A DNA stretch of 64,000 nt from Setaria digitata (lineage: Eukaryota; Nematoda; Chromadorea; Rhabditida; Setariidae), in NCBI GenBank assembly GCA_003640385.1, contig RCAB01000310.1, forward strand, positions 8,627 through 72,626, written 5' to 3'. Position numbers and translations under genes: made by a program. The notes below the pieces were generated by a model. That model did no database searches and was not told where the DNA came from. It saw only the letters and a program-made list of their open reading frames with translations. The first letter of the stretch is position 1. The number at the start of each line of letters is the position of its first letter. Shown in pieces: positions 40,779-53,814 of this stretch.

Positions 40779-43700
40779 TCACAAAATTGTCCAATCTATT
40801 TGTCCTGGATATTGTTCATCCATTTCGTATAACAGTCCTGCACATTCATCTCGTTCATCAATTTGTTGACAACTATCAAGCAGTTTGGCAGCATTTAAAA
40901 GAACACATTTTTCAAGAAGTGGTGCTGAAGCACGTCGAAATTCACGACGTGCTGCAGCTAAAGCTTTGAGTTGTTGCGAAATTGATTCTGTAACAAGAAT
41001 CATACTTCCAAACTAAAGTTCCAAATTATAGCGATCTAAGCATCACAACTATTCAACAGTTGATGAATATTTCTCTATATTAAAATACCGCCCCATGCGA
41101 ATAAGTGAAAGTTCATATGGTATTACACTTGAATAATACTGACAACAGTAAGAGTTCCATTAATTTCCATAATTCAAATCATAATTATAAACTGATCTGT
41201 ACTTGTGCTAATCATTTTAAATTCAGAAATTTCGACTTTATTCTATTTTGTAAGCGTGAACCATCACTAACCTGACGATTTATCTTTTTTCTGAGCATAT
41301 ACCGTAAAAACAGTCATGTGCAAAAAAGCATTTTCCAGTGGTTGACACCGAGTTTTCAAAATCCATTCACAATCCTCAAGTCTCGTTAAAGCTTCGTCAA
41401 TCCGACCCTCTACTGCCTAGAAAAAAGTTCATAACAGGATGTTTTACAAATGTAAACCCTTTTCCTAATTTAAGTTGCATTCAACTTTTTATCCTTAATT
41501 CTCATGCCGACAATATTCTGCCATTTATCACAGAGAAAAAATCTTTTTTCAGCTAAAAAATAAAGCAAGACTTTTGAAATCATCAAAAAACGGAGGATGA
41601 GGAAGAATAAGTCAAATAGGCTATAATAGAAGAAAGATTTTAATTCCGAAAAAAAAAGAAAAAACTTCCTCAAGTTTTTTCTTTTTCGAAAACTTACGTC
41701 AATGTAAGCAATACGACGCATGACAATAGCCTGAAATGTATCTAAAGAATGTTTATATGCCAGGCTCTTACACTGCTCCAAAATTGACAGAGCCACATGC
41801 TCCAAATTATTTGAAATATATAACATTGCTAATACCATATCACATCTGAAAAAAAGGTTTTAATAGTTAGCATCTATGGTTTATTTTCGAAGGAAAAATG
41901 ACTCTTGAAATGTCAACACACTTATTTCATAATACCAGACGTTAAATTTTCTACAAACTGCCAAAAATCTCTAATTACCGTAGTCTCAGCCTCAAATCTC
42001 TGGAATTTTTCACTCTTTCAACATTTTGTCTAGCTATATTTATTGCCTCTTGTAGGTCTCCTTTAGAATGAACCAAAACGGCTCTCCTGAAAAGTTTGAA
42101 TTTTGTAAAATTGAGCGGCATCACACTAGTGGACAAAAGTAGTAGTTTACTTCATTTAATAAGCCATTTTTTAATAGAAATTTTATAAAACAGAACCTCA
42201 AACCGGCTTCTGAAGGAACTAACTGTTCCATTACCAAAAGCCATTGATCAGCAGCCATCCAGTTACCAAAGAAAAAAGCTCGATCGTATTCAATCAATGA
42301 TTCACATAACTTCCAATGAAAGGCACACTTAAAATGAGAAATATATAATCTCCTAGAATGAACAATTTATTCCATATAACGAAATTGAGTTTCATTTGCA
42401 CAGCAATATCATATCATAATCGGTCTGCTGATATCTCTTGTCTTCTATTCGTACACTAAGGATGAAACAGGATTAGGAAAATCATAACAGCGAAATATAC
42501 CTGCCAATTATTTCTCTCTGTAAATCGTGTTTTCAACTTCCTCACTACCGCAGACGCTTCATCAAAACGTCCATTTAAAGCATAAGCATAAGCGACATTC
42601 ACTGCAGCAATTACCTGAGCATAATTTTCTGTTTATAAAATATCTGCAAAAATTTAAAGGAAAGAAAAGAGAAAAAAACAAGAACAAAAAATTTAAATCC
42701 AATTCTTAACTCCAACGGGGCTCATCAAGATTTACTAATTTATAAATTGAAAACAATATCTCGATAACGCAAAGTAAATCCTATGGAAGTAACGAAATAC
42801 AGACTAGATAAACGCTTCAATTATGAAGAGAAAGCAGTAATGAAATATAAGGAAAAATTCAATACATGAGATTCTGTATCGTATCGCTGACACCACTGAT
42901 CACCAGGATTAAAATAAAGAATTCGATTGCAATCACTCGCAGCTGAATCAACAAAACCATTCGCAAGTTTTATGGTAGCAGAAATTACACGAGCAGCTTC
43001 ATTTACAAGTCGCGATTGCGACTCTCGGTCAACACCGTAATCAGCACCAGCACAAATTTGCAGACCTTTTACCATACTAAAGGAAATTTCAACTATGAAC
43101 TTCATAAAAACAAAATTCTTTTCCGAAAAATATAAGAGTACTTAAAAAAAAAAAAAAAAGAAAACCTACTACACTAACAAATGTGGAACTGAATAATTAA
43201 ATATATTTCCAAAAATATAGCATTTCTACCTTTTTGGGTCACTAGCCGATCTTGCCAGATTAATGCAGTTTTGTAAAGTAGCACAGTCATTAAGCTGTTT
43301 AATAAAGGCTCGTGTATCTGCTTCTTCTGCTTTGACCTCATCATCCTCCTCTGCTGATTCTTGTGCTTCGCCATTACCAATCGACATTGATGCAAGTAAA
43401 GCTGCCGAAATAAAATGTGCTGGAACTTGTTGTTAAATATTTGACTATTCCAAGTAATTCAAATTAGATAAAAATGGCTATGATAAGACTAATTAACCAC
43501 TATAACAGGAAGTCAACATATAGTTACTTTCTGACTCATCAGTAGAATCACTGTCTCCAGCTGAATTCAACTCTTCATCTGCATTAATCGCAGCTTGCTC
43601 AACTTCAGCCAATCGTAAACAAACCAAATCATGACTTGTTTGTGCTTGATGTACTGCTTCGGAAAGAAAATGTCTAGCATGTTCTCTGTAAAATATTTCT

Positions 43701-46421
43701 ACGTTTGAACAGTGAGTATAAATGAGAAAGCAACAACTTTTGGAATTCGTGTAACTTCTTTAATAACAACATATAAATGTATATTTATATCAGAGTATTT
43801 CAGTAACATTAAAATATCACTTACTTATATCCGAAAATTCGAGCAAGTCGTGCGTGTAATAAGGGTGCATAACGTAAGGGCCGTTGGTCGGTAGCAGTTA
43901 TTGAGCGATTTATATTACTTGTTTCGTTAATACGTATCGCTGTCCAATCAAAGAATTGTTGCAATGCTTCACCAGCTTCGAACATGTTATGAGATCGTAT
44001 CGCATTCATCATAACAACCAAATGCTGACAACAACGACCCATAATAACAATAATCAAATCAAAAGATGCATATTATCTAGAAGAGGGGAGGGGAGGGAAG
44101 GGGGAGGGAAAAAAAAAAGAACACATAAACATATAACGCTTTCACAGTTGACAACATCTACTACCAAAGTATTATATCTCGTAATGTGGTGGCATTTATA
44201 ACACTCGCAGATATTAACTGTTTAGCGACACATAATTAACAGAAGGGGTAAATATACCGAAATTACCAATGATTATCCGAAAAATCAAAATTTCAAAATT
44301 CTTGCTTATTCAAAAGTATAAAGTTAACTTTAAAAAAAATTAGCTTGAAGTTTGATTAGCTCAAGTAAAAAACAAGTTTATTTAGCCAATGGTAGGCAAG
44401 AAATGTATGAACTAACCACAAGTGGCAAGTCGGGATAATGTTTTTTGATGAATTCACACGCAGCTTTTAGCTGCTTTTCTTCCATTGCATCATCTGGTGA
44501 TACATGCAGTGCATGTAACTGTCGACTAATAAGAGCTCGAGCTCTACTTGAAGAAAGTAATTCAGTTAATTGTGGTTGGGCACCAGGATGTTGCTGCACT
44601 TCGTAGAGTGTCGAAGACGGCAACGGTGCACTAGCTGCAAAAAGACTCCTACTGCATTTATTCTCGTTATCGAAAACTTCAGCTGCTTTTTTCTTCCTGT
44701 TTGCTGGTGATATTGAGGCTTTCAAAAATTCTTCACTCATTCTCGTTGCTCTGAAAATGACAAAAATGTAAACTTCTGAAAATACAAAATCATATCTCAT
44801 GAAAATGAGTCAAATCTATGTCACTAATTTGGTTGGATAACTATATTTGTAAAGAATCCATAATCAAACTACTAGTCATTAAATAACGCTAAAAAAAAAA
44901 AACCAACAATATGTATTTAAAGTGACAAATTACTTACTTGTCCTTAATTGGTGTAACTCTCAAATGCGTTATATCGTCTATTAACGGAGCCAAATGTACA
45001 TCACCTAAATATCTGATTTACATATACTTCCCAGCACAGAAAAACACCACAGCTCTATCTCTTCCCAAAAAAAGAAACTATTTACTGATTGTATATGTGA
45101 TTCAGAAATAGTAATTTTTATCATCACTCCTAAAAAGGGTACCAGGACATCATACAATATAAATGATAAAAATCACAAGAAGTCACAACTCAGAAAATCA
45201 GATAAATAAAAGCTTCTTTCTGTAAATCAGTACATCAAATACATGTTTGATCAAGAGGCAGACAAAAATGAATTTTAAAAAGAACATACTTAATGTAGTC
45301 GATGTCGTAGCAGTTAACTCAGATATATTCTTGTTATAACCACCAAAAAGATCACTACGCGCTGCAGGACGAGAGTCATCCAACCATTCCAACCACTGCT
45401 TATGGGAACGTTGAATCTGCGTAACGCTTTGACAAGCTTGTGTAACTGCCAACTTAATTTTTTTCTTTTAACATTTATGCATTTACGTGAATCAAATATC
45501 TTGATCGATATATAAAATTATATAAATTTGTATATAAAATTTATTTATAAATCTATATATAAAATCAAATCTAATTTTAATCACACCAATTATGCACGAA
45601 CGAATAAGCAGAAAAAAAAAAAAGAATAACTAGCGATAGGTCAGCTAAGATACCTTGCGAACAAAAATACCAATTAGACTTTTTGGCAGAACGAATGGCT
45701 GTCCTAAATGGTCTAATTTTCGAGGTTGATAAAACAATTCATCCCGATGAATAAGTATTTCAACATCTCCACGATGACTATCAACTCTAGAAAATTTTTA
45801 CTCATTTAATTGAATGTCTAAAATTCAACACAAAATTTTTGGCACAGCAAATCCTCTAACAATAATGCACTTTATATTTGTGACATATTTATCGCTGTTG
45901 ACACAATTTCTCAATCTTTTTCGAAATTCCATTTCTGCATCAGTATTCACTAAAGCTTTCTAAACAAAAGAAGGCTTACTTTGCCATAAATTCTAGAAAT
46001 AAATTCACTGAGATCTCTTTAATTGGCTCCATTATCATGTCGATCATTTCCGGAAAGCTCAAATTGACTGCATTTAAAAGCGAATACACCAATGATGATA
46101 GCTGATAATGTTCCTTATGATTAAACGGTTTCAATCGATGATTTGTATCCAAAACTCTTATGAGTAGATAGATAGCAAGCTGAAATATGGAAATTTCAAA
46201 TGCACTGTAAATTTCACTATTTTTATTTCTACTATTCCTGGACTTGACTCATCCCCCACTTTTAAGACTTGCTAGTAATGCTGGTCTGAAGAAAAGAAAA
46301 AGCAAAAAAAAAAACGAAGACAAACTCGATATGGTGTAACTGGTTCACCAGGCGAATTATCGAAAACGAAACTGAACGCCTCATCTAGGCTAAAGCTACA
46401 GTGCACCAAATCATCCGTCAT
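40779..46421 (-). CDS. apc-5: Anaphase-promoting complex subunit 5 (APC5)
   Basis: Sixteen exons, minus order: 46421-46326, 46179-45980, 45786-45654, 45452-45290, 45004-44938, 44750-44417, 44024-43825, 43685-43528, 43401-43230, 43076-42866, 42614-42501, 42327-42197, 42086-41979, 41845-41698, 41416-41272 and 40987-40779. Phases agree; 862 residues (human ANAPC5 755). The start resembles APC5 (TPYRLAIYLLIRVL against the human TPYKIAVLVLL). The family signature is LRYAPLLHARLARIFGYKEHARHFL, with QTSHDLVCLRL just after. The C-terminal half is helical TPR-like repeats (YAYALNGRFDEASAVV, HSKGDLQEAINIA, AVEGRIDEALTRLED). Known role: scaffold of the APC/C ubiquitin ligase that triggers anaphase. Extra length comes from a low-complexity region around residues 220-330 and an acidic insert near 450-475. 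The C. elegans orthologue is, to my recollection, called gfi-3. Confidence 0.9.
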
Positions 46422-46436
46422 AACAACACCAACCTG
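46422..46436 (-). promoter_or_regulatory. Likely trans-splice acceptor of apc-5
   Basis: GAAACAG ends at 46434 on the minus strand, leaving a 12-nt leader before the ATG. The leader is open in frame, so a short upstream coding exon cannot be fully excluded. Confidence 0.4.
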
Positions 46437-48333
46437 TTTCTTCTATAATTTAAAAATAAATATATACATTCATCACATACATTAAAACCTATATTCCATA
46501 AATAATATTTGCCATATTTGTACACTGTATCACATGAATGAACATTCTTTATTTGAACAATAAACCATTTAGGAATTTTGCATACCTTTAGAAATTCGGA
46601 CGATAGAAGAAATGATGCAAGAAGCTACTTCGGGATGCATCAATTTATGACATTATTCCTAAATTACTACCAAAATTATGAAATAGTTGAGATAAAGAAC
46701 AACTTAAAGGAGGAGTGAGCGAGCAGAGGGTGGAGAGGAATGGTAATATATTTCAAACACCTGAAGATCAGGAGGAAAGATTACATTCATATTTTTTGGA
46801 TATTAATTTGGAACTTAGAATAAATCATATTATTATCAGTAAATAGAATGCAACTTTGATAATATTTTGGTTGCTGTCAACTCTTTCAACATCAAAAATG
46901 TCACAGGAGCAAATAACATCTGAACTTCTGACCTTATTCGACAATGCGGCAAGTATCACTCTATTTATATTCTTCATTTATTTTACGATTTTTTTTTCCC
47001 TTATTTTCATTCATACAACAAATGTAACCATTCGGTTGTAATAATAACAATAATAAGTAATGACCATCAAATGACACAGAAAGGTTCGTAAGTCCTAAAA
47101 CAGTCTTTTGTAACAAGGTATAAAAGCAAAGTATGTTTTCAGTGAAAGCTTATAATGCCATTTATATACTATAATCAATTTTCAATACGAATATTTTTAG
47201 AAAAAAAAAAACTCTTCTTTCGAATATTATTTTAGCATTTTCTTTTATTGAGAATTCAGTTAGGTTTCTACTTCCTTCTTTTCATCTTTCCCTCACAAAG
47301 AAAATGTACTTCTCAAAAACAACCATTAAGAAAATTACAAATTTACATATCACTAAAAAAAGTCTTTAGCCATAACTGTGAACACTACAATGTACAGTTG
47401 TCGCTTCTAAAATATAAAATAATCATAGGAATCAAACAAAACGGAATTACAATGTAAAATCGTGTTCAAAAAAGAAAAATTAAATAGATGGAATTGTGTT
47501 ACTACTGAAAGATAATGTAAATAATGGCAAGAATGCAGCTTATAAAAGGCACTTGAGAGATATCGAAAACATAAACACATACAAAGAAACAGTGAACTAG
47601 AAAAATGGAAAAAATTTGGAAATTTTAACAAGCTACAAAAATTTAAAGAGCGTTCATGAAAGTGAGCAAATCAAAAGAAAAATGCAATGATAAAAAACAA
47701 CAAACACTGCATCACAATAGGTAAAATTATTTCCAGTAAACAGTTATACAACGAACCTCGACTGACTCGCAATATGCGTTCTATTATTCATTGGAAATGA
47801 AAGCAGGAAAAAACAAACTGGCAGGTTTAGCTGGCTCGAATAGAGTCCAAATGAAAAGAAAAGTTTAAACGAGATGGCACCTGAAGGCATATATTCGGGA
47901 GATAAAAGTATCATAACTATACTCAACCTGGAGTCCAAAACAGTATTCAAAAAACACTACATTAAAAATTTAGTTTAATAATACTTTCTTCATGGAATTA
48001 AATTATTCCTACCATGCATTAAAAAAAAAAAATACCGAAACATGAAATACCATTAAAAATATGAGTAATAAATAAACACGGAAAAATGACACAAAAATTT
48101 CAAAAGGGCAATTCAAATGTGAAAATAAGCAGGCAGCATGTTGAATCACTCAATAAAATAAATTACCATAACTGATGCACTGTCGCCAATTCTTAGATAT
48201 TTCTGACTGCCGCAAAAATTGAAAGAGATGTTAGGAAATAAGCATGCAGAACCATCTTGAAAGCGAGCAAGTAATGGACGATACTTTATTCAGCACTTTC
48301 AGGCGTTAAACATCATGCATTTAGCTCGGAATG
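46437..48333. other. Intergenic, ras 3' flank and apc-5 upstream
   Basis: About 1.9 kb between two minus-strand genes. Several 60-75-codon open frames occur on both strands but lack coding character. The distance argues against a tight operon. Confidence 0.6.
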
Positions 48334-50934
48334 CTACATTATTCGGCATTTGTTCTTCACTTTCTTATTCTTTCTGTTACCACCGTAAGAAACTGTACCG
48401 TGATTCTAGAGAAAAAAAGATCATTTTAACCAGTCAACAAGCAAATTTTCCTTTAGTTGAAATTTTGCTCTTTCCTACATGAAATGCTCAGTTTAGATAT
48501 TATAACACTGCCGTAAGTATATCGATAACGTTACATTCTGCATTTGAAACTTTTAGATATTCATAGCAAAAATTATTGTATATAGTAAGTTAAAAATCCA
48601 GACCATTACATGCATCCTTGGTTTTATGGCAAAATAATCAATTCGAGCACTTTTCAAAAAATATTGGAAATAGTAAACGAAAATCATACAGTATCAGCTG
48701 TAGTCAGACATCAGTCTAAGTTAAGAAACCAATATGCGATATACTTACTCTTCCCGCTAGCTATGGTATATAAAGGAGGTGTTCACATTTCATAACAGTA
48801 TTTGAAAGTTAAGCTAACTCAAATTTCGAAATGTGAAGAGATAACAGTTTACAGAATCGCTATCTAATGCATCAATTTTTCGGCAGTTACATATGGATTA
48901 GATTTAAATTAACCCAGAAAAAAATGTGCTGTAAAAGTAGTATAAAATAGCATGCAAGCAACTTAAACATTATTTATTTATTTTTTGTAAAATAAAAGAG
49001 CCGTTAGGCACAGACTTACTGTATCGCTATCCTCATCATTTGGAAAACTTTTCACAATACGAACTAATTCATGAAATGCCGCATCCACATTCACTGGTGG
49101 ATCTTTGGCTGATGTTTCAATATATGGAACTTTGAGTCGATCAGCTAGTTCTCGTCCTTGTTGCTCAGTTACTTTTCGCTGATTTACTAAATCAATCTAA
49201 AAATCAGTGCTTACATAAAACTTTATCATCTACCTTATTTGCCATTAGTAATACGGGGTAGTGATATATCGGTAAATCGAGAAACATTTGATGACGAAAT
49301 TCTTGTAATTCTTTAAAGAAATATCGGTAATGAACGTCAACAGAAATCCTTTCAATTCCGTATTCTTTAGACATTATTCTTATACCACATGTTGAAGGAA
49401 TCATCAAATTATGATGAAAATTCATATTAATCATTGGTCAAATAGAAAACGCGGTTCCTAAAGTAACTAAATTTTGTTAACAGCTATAGTAATAAGAACT
49501 GAAATGGCATACTGTAACTAATAAAATATTGTCCCCATCAACGGAAAGACATATCTATGTTAAAAAGCAAAAGTTAAAATCAAATTACTAAATTAATTAC
49601 TAAAGTTAAACAATCACTAAAATAGCAGTTTTCGAGATAATTTTCAGCACAACTTACCTTATTTGCTACTAACAGCACAGGATATTCTGTTTTATCCTTA
49701 ACTCGCAATACTTGATCAAAAAGCTTGGGTGCTTCTTCAAAACTACGAACATCAGTTACAGAATATACTAATAAAAATCCTCGCCCGTTACGCATATACT
49801 GTTCACGCATTGCAGAAAACTCTTCTTGTCCAGCAGTGTCCAGCACTGAAAAACATCCTAAAATCATATTTGATATAATATCAACATGGAGGAAAAGAAA
49901 TATCGAAAAGGAGCAACATATATAGATTCCGCAACTCACAGAATCAAAAACTAGACAACTATTAATCGTTATGGAACAAATGATTTATACATTGCTCGTC
50001 TGAAACAAATCCGAAACTGTGAGTACTGGATAAAAGTAAAAAAAGGTCAGGTAGAAATATTAAATGAGCAAATTATCACATTAAACACCGACCCATTATA
50101 ATAATATATTTGTCAGCTTCAATATTTTACGGCACATTTCCTATGAAATAAGAAATAGAAAAAATGTAGAGAATCCACGTTAAACAAAGACTAACCCAAG
50201 TTTCCAAGTAAACAGAAATGACTGGTTTTAAATCGAATTTTAGAAAAAAAAAAACTAGCGAACCAACTCAGTAAACACTATATAGCTACTTTTGTAATAT
50301 TAGCAATCAAACAATTATTAGTCAAATCAAAAAACAAGCACTTGTTGAGAAAATGAATGGTTCCTTCCACATTCTTTTCTTCTTCCTCAATCGGATCAGA
50401 ATCAACCTTGGAACTGTATGAGGATTGATTTCTATCTATAGGAGAACCCAAAAACCAAAACGAATCAGTTTTACTTTTTGACACATATATGTTTTGTTTT
50501 CATTTATATTCCCAAAATGATTATCAAAAGAAAAAAAAGACATGTCATGACAAATTGTAAAAGTATACCCACCATCCATGATAACCCACTGACCATCAAC
50601 TTCAGCGTGAATAATATATTGATCTTCTATGGTTGGGTCGTAATAGTCAACAAAATGCTTCTGAAAATCTGGTTTGTTTTCTGTTTTGTTGTGCTTAGTA
50701 TATTGCTTATGAATATAGCTATTATTATCTGTAAGGAACATCGGTTAATTAGAAGACATTTGATTATTATATATGAGAAGGATCTTTTTGAGGATGTCGG
50801 AAATTATGAGTGTAAAAAACCTGAAAGAACTGTATCGTTAATGAAGATTTACCGACACCACCTTCACCAATAACTACTAATTTATAAGTTGGCAGTTTCG
50901 AGTCATCATCGGGCGGCCTTTTCGAGGTAGCCAT
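48334..50934 (-). CDS. ras-2: M-Ras-type small GTPase (RAS-2)
   Basis: Five exons: 50934-50821, 50660-50573, 49845-49658, 49196-49020 and 48405-48334, giving 212 residues. G1 is GEGGVGKS (23-30), effector loop YDPTIED, G3 DTAGQEEF (70-77), G4 NKID (129-132), G5 ETSAK (157-161). The C-terminus is Lys-rich (RKNKKVKNK) and ends in a CRIM box, expected to be prenylated at Cys209. The start [21 protein letters not shown] and [12 protein letters not shown] match M-Ras better than R-Ras or Ras. Known role: GTP-switched membrane signalling; M-Ras activates RAF with SHOC2-PP1. The P-loop has Glu where Ras has Ala11. G4 is split between exons 3 and 4, and a diverged second copy of the exon-3 end lies in that intron (49234-49310). 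Confidence 0.92.
49234..49310 (-). other. Diverged duplicate of the end of Ras exon 3 (alternative exon or pseudo-exon)
   Basis: The frame here reads [19 protein letters not shown] then PVLLMANK, directly followed by a GT donor. The end of exon 3 reads [19 protein letters not shown] then PVLLVANK and its donor. The two align without gaps over 28 residues and share the exact ANK boundary. A possible acceptor (CTTTAAAG) precedes it. Only 37 nt separate its donor from the next exon. The frame stays open upstream to 49434. Confidence 0.65.
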
Positions 50935-50958
50935 CTTTCTTTCAAAAATATTATCCTG
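50935..50958 (-). promoter_or_regulatory. Likely trans-splice acceptor of ras-2
   Basis: ACTTTCAG ends at 50956 on the minus strand, giving a 21-nt leader before the ATG at 50934. Confidence 0.55.
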
Positions 50959-51564
50959 AAAGTTTCGGATTATAAATATGAAACTATCTGAAAGTGATGA
51001 ACAAATTTGAACAGTGCTAGTGATATAAAACTCCTCATCATACTTCACCTTCTGACTACTTGAAATTATGCTTGTCCTTGAAGATTATAGATGAATGAGC
51101 AATTATACCATGTAAAGAACCGATTCTTAACAATAATAAAAGTTGCTGTAACTTCTCTAACATGTGAGAAGATAAGAAAAAGATTCACAGGTTGCATATT
51201 TTAACTGAACAAAATTTGCCTTTTTTTCCTTTTAAAATCTTCACAAGTACACATTCGATCTTCTCGATTTTACAAAATATGATTTACATATTTTCATTTC
51301 ATTTTCACAATGGAAAAACTATTGTCGAATTTATCGGTGAAATTCAAAAAATCATGAATTAGTCTGAAAGTATAAGTGAAAAAATTCGGTAAAATAGTTT
51401 GATAGCTATTATTATCTATTATTACTTCGCAAAATCCTCCCACATCAAATACCATTAAACGAATGAAAAAAAAAAAGAAACCCAGGAAGCTTTATTTTAC
51501 GCGGCCATCGCGTGCACAGTTCATTTTAATTGGGTTAATTTTTTGGACGAAATTGAGCTGGATT

Positions 51565-51590
51565 AGTCTAGATCGATAGCTAGCTAGACT
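51565..51590. repeat. Short palindrome upstream of ras-2
   Basis: Seven-base arms agtctag (51565-51571) and ctagact (51584-51590) flank atcgat and agctag. It lies about 630 nt upstream of the ras-2 ATG. Confidence 0.7.
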
Positions 51591-53257
51591 GTTTGCGTAT
51601 TTCTGGTAAAAAAGAGTGTTGCAGTAAAATGACAAATGTTTGTTTCATTTGTCATGTTTGTTTTGGTCTTTTTTCTTTTTCTTTTCTTTCTTTGTTTCAG
51701 TGAACAGTAAATGACTGTTAATTGTAAGTCTAAAATAAGTAAAATTGATAAATAGGAAATAAATAGAATGAATGTAAAGTAAACTGTTTCACATGCTTAT
51801 ATTTACTTCTACCTAGTTCTTTTGCGTATTAAATAATTTAAGCTATTTCTAAGTAAGAAAGTGAAATTTCAAATTTTTTAAAAAATAACTATATAAGAAA
51901 ATGCACGCGTAGAGAATAAATATTTAACCGAATACCATTTATTTCCTATTGAGTTGTTGGAATTTATTTAGTGGTAATGAATGAAAAAAAAAAAAAATGA
52001 AAAACAAAAGCTAAATGATGAAATAAGTAATAGAAAGAAACAAAAGAAAAGGGAAAATCCACTCTTTATTGTCGTCTTTTCAACGAAACAATTTTTTTTT
52101 TCTGTCTTCTTTTCCTCTTTCCGACTTGCTTTATTTTCTAAATTTTAGCAGAGAAGGAATTAGTTCGTATTAATATCAAATAAAGGTGATAATTTATTAA
52201 AGGAAGTTCTAGTTAGGAATGAATTTTGATCCAATAAAGGAATATTATAATTAAATGATTAACGATAATTAATGATTAAATTAAGCTTAACCAGAAATGG
52301 TTGGATATTGAAAGAGGCCAATTTGTAAGGGTAGAAGCGAAAAAAAAAAAAAGAGGAAAAAAAAAAAAACTTCAAAGAATGATGGAACATAATGCCAAGA
52401 AAACGAAGTGTAACGTCGTCGGGAATTGCTGCTTTGGAATCATTCTCAAAATGATGCAGTTATTTTCATTTCATTAATACCAAAAGATGGAGAGAGAGGA
52501 AGTGGAAAAGAAGAGGAAGAAAGGTATACTGCTAAAAAGAGAATAAATTCGATAAATGGTTGAAGGAAAGGAAGAGTTTGTAAGAAACAGACAACAGGTA
52601 TCATTCATATAATTATTGCAGCGGTAGCGAGAAGATAATTTAGAAAACGAGAAAAATTGTCATTTAAAAAAAAAAAAAAACCCATTACGCAAAAAAATTT
52701 ATTACTTCATTTGATGCATTGAAAGAACGAAGTAGTAATCAAGCAAAAAAAAAAAAAACTAATTAGTGATAATCTTTCTATTAGCGATAATGAATGAGCA
52801 CAAAAATTAATGGTATCTTTCTGTTAATGATACTAAATTAACATGTGAATATGAAGTTCTAAAATATTACTGTTAAGCCAAACACAGGAAAAAAAATTAT
52901 CTTTTTTAAAACACATTTAAGTTATTTTTATACGACAAACATAATTGTCATTAATTTAAGACATCAAATTAGTACTTTCATTTATATTACTAAAGAAAAT
53001 AATTGAAAAGTCTGAAAATATTGATAATATAATGTGTATAATGAAACAAATTTAGCGAACTTCTAAAGAAAATTAAAAATAATTAGAGTGAAATGATGTG
53101 AGAAAAAAAGCAAATTCAAAAACAAGAGCCTATGAGGGAAAAATCAACTTAGAAGAGGATTAATAAAAACTAAACCTGAAGTTTCATTGAACTTGTGTCT
53201 TACTAAATATAAATTTTGCTTATGTCACCGATTATTATTTGAAAGTAGCGCAGAATT

Positions 53258-53261
<4 letters not shown>

Positions 53262-53290
<29 letters not shown>
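53262..53290. repeat. AT dinucleotide repeat
   Basis: About 14 AT units, non-coding. Confidence 0.95.
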
Positions 53291-53814
53291 AGCTATTTCA
53301 AACAATCTTTGATGAATACAAATAGACATTTACAAGTTTTATGAATATTTAAATGCTTAAATTTCCAAAATTAACCGCAATGGATGATTTGTGATAATTG
53401 ACTCATCCGACTCAATTCAACTTTAAAATAAAGAAAAAGGAAAGAGAAAATTAAAGATTTTAGGCTTGGAAAGTAAAAAAAAAAATGCTCACGACACGAA
53501 AAATGAAACAAATAATGCATGAAGCATTTCGCCCAAAGTCAAACTTTCCAGTCACTCTATTTATAAGTTTGCCACTGCAATACACGAACAGTGATTGTTT
53601 CGACTGAGAAAAGAAAACTTTAATTTTTCAAATTTTCTTTCATGTTTGTTTAAATAGCCACAAAAAATGACAGCCCTGTTTTAATAGCTAAGAAAATTGG
53701 TCCATTTATAAATATACTTCAGTCATTTAATTTATAGCTTTCTCTGGCTTCATTTATTTTAGCTTGGACTGAACAGCAAAAAAAAAAAAAAAAGTGCAAA
53801 AAACATAAAATGAA

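Noticed and set aside
44025..44072. Earlier start for apc-5 exon 7 at the CTAG acceptor near 44081
   Set aside because: That frame meets a TAA within three codons. The TTGTCAG acceptor at 44025 gives the expected alignment to human APC5.
48610..48795. 61-codon frame (+) within the last ras-2 intron
   Set aside because: Antisense to an intron with no supporting features.
50278..50484. Minus-strand frame with an acidic stretch in ras-2 intron 2
   Set aside because: Exons 2 and 3 already join exactly in the conserved VLDTAGQ segment; an insert would break the GTPase fold.
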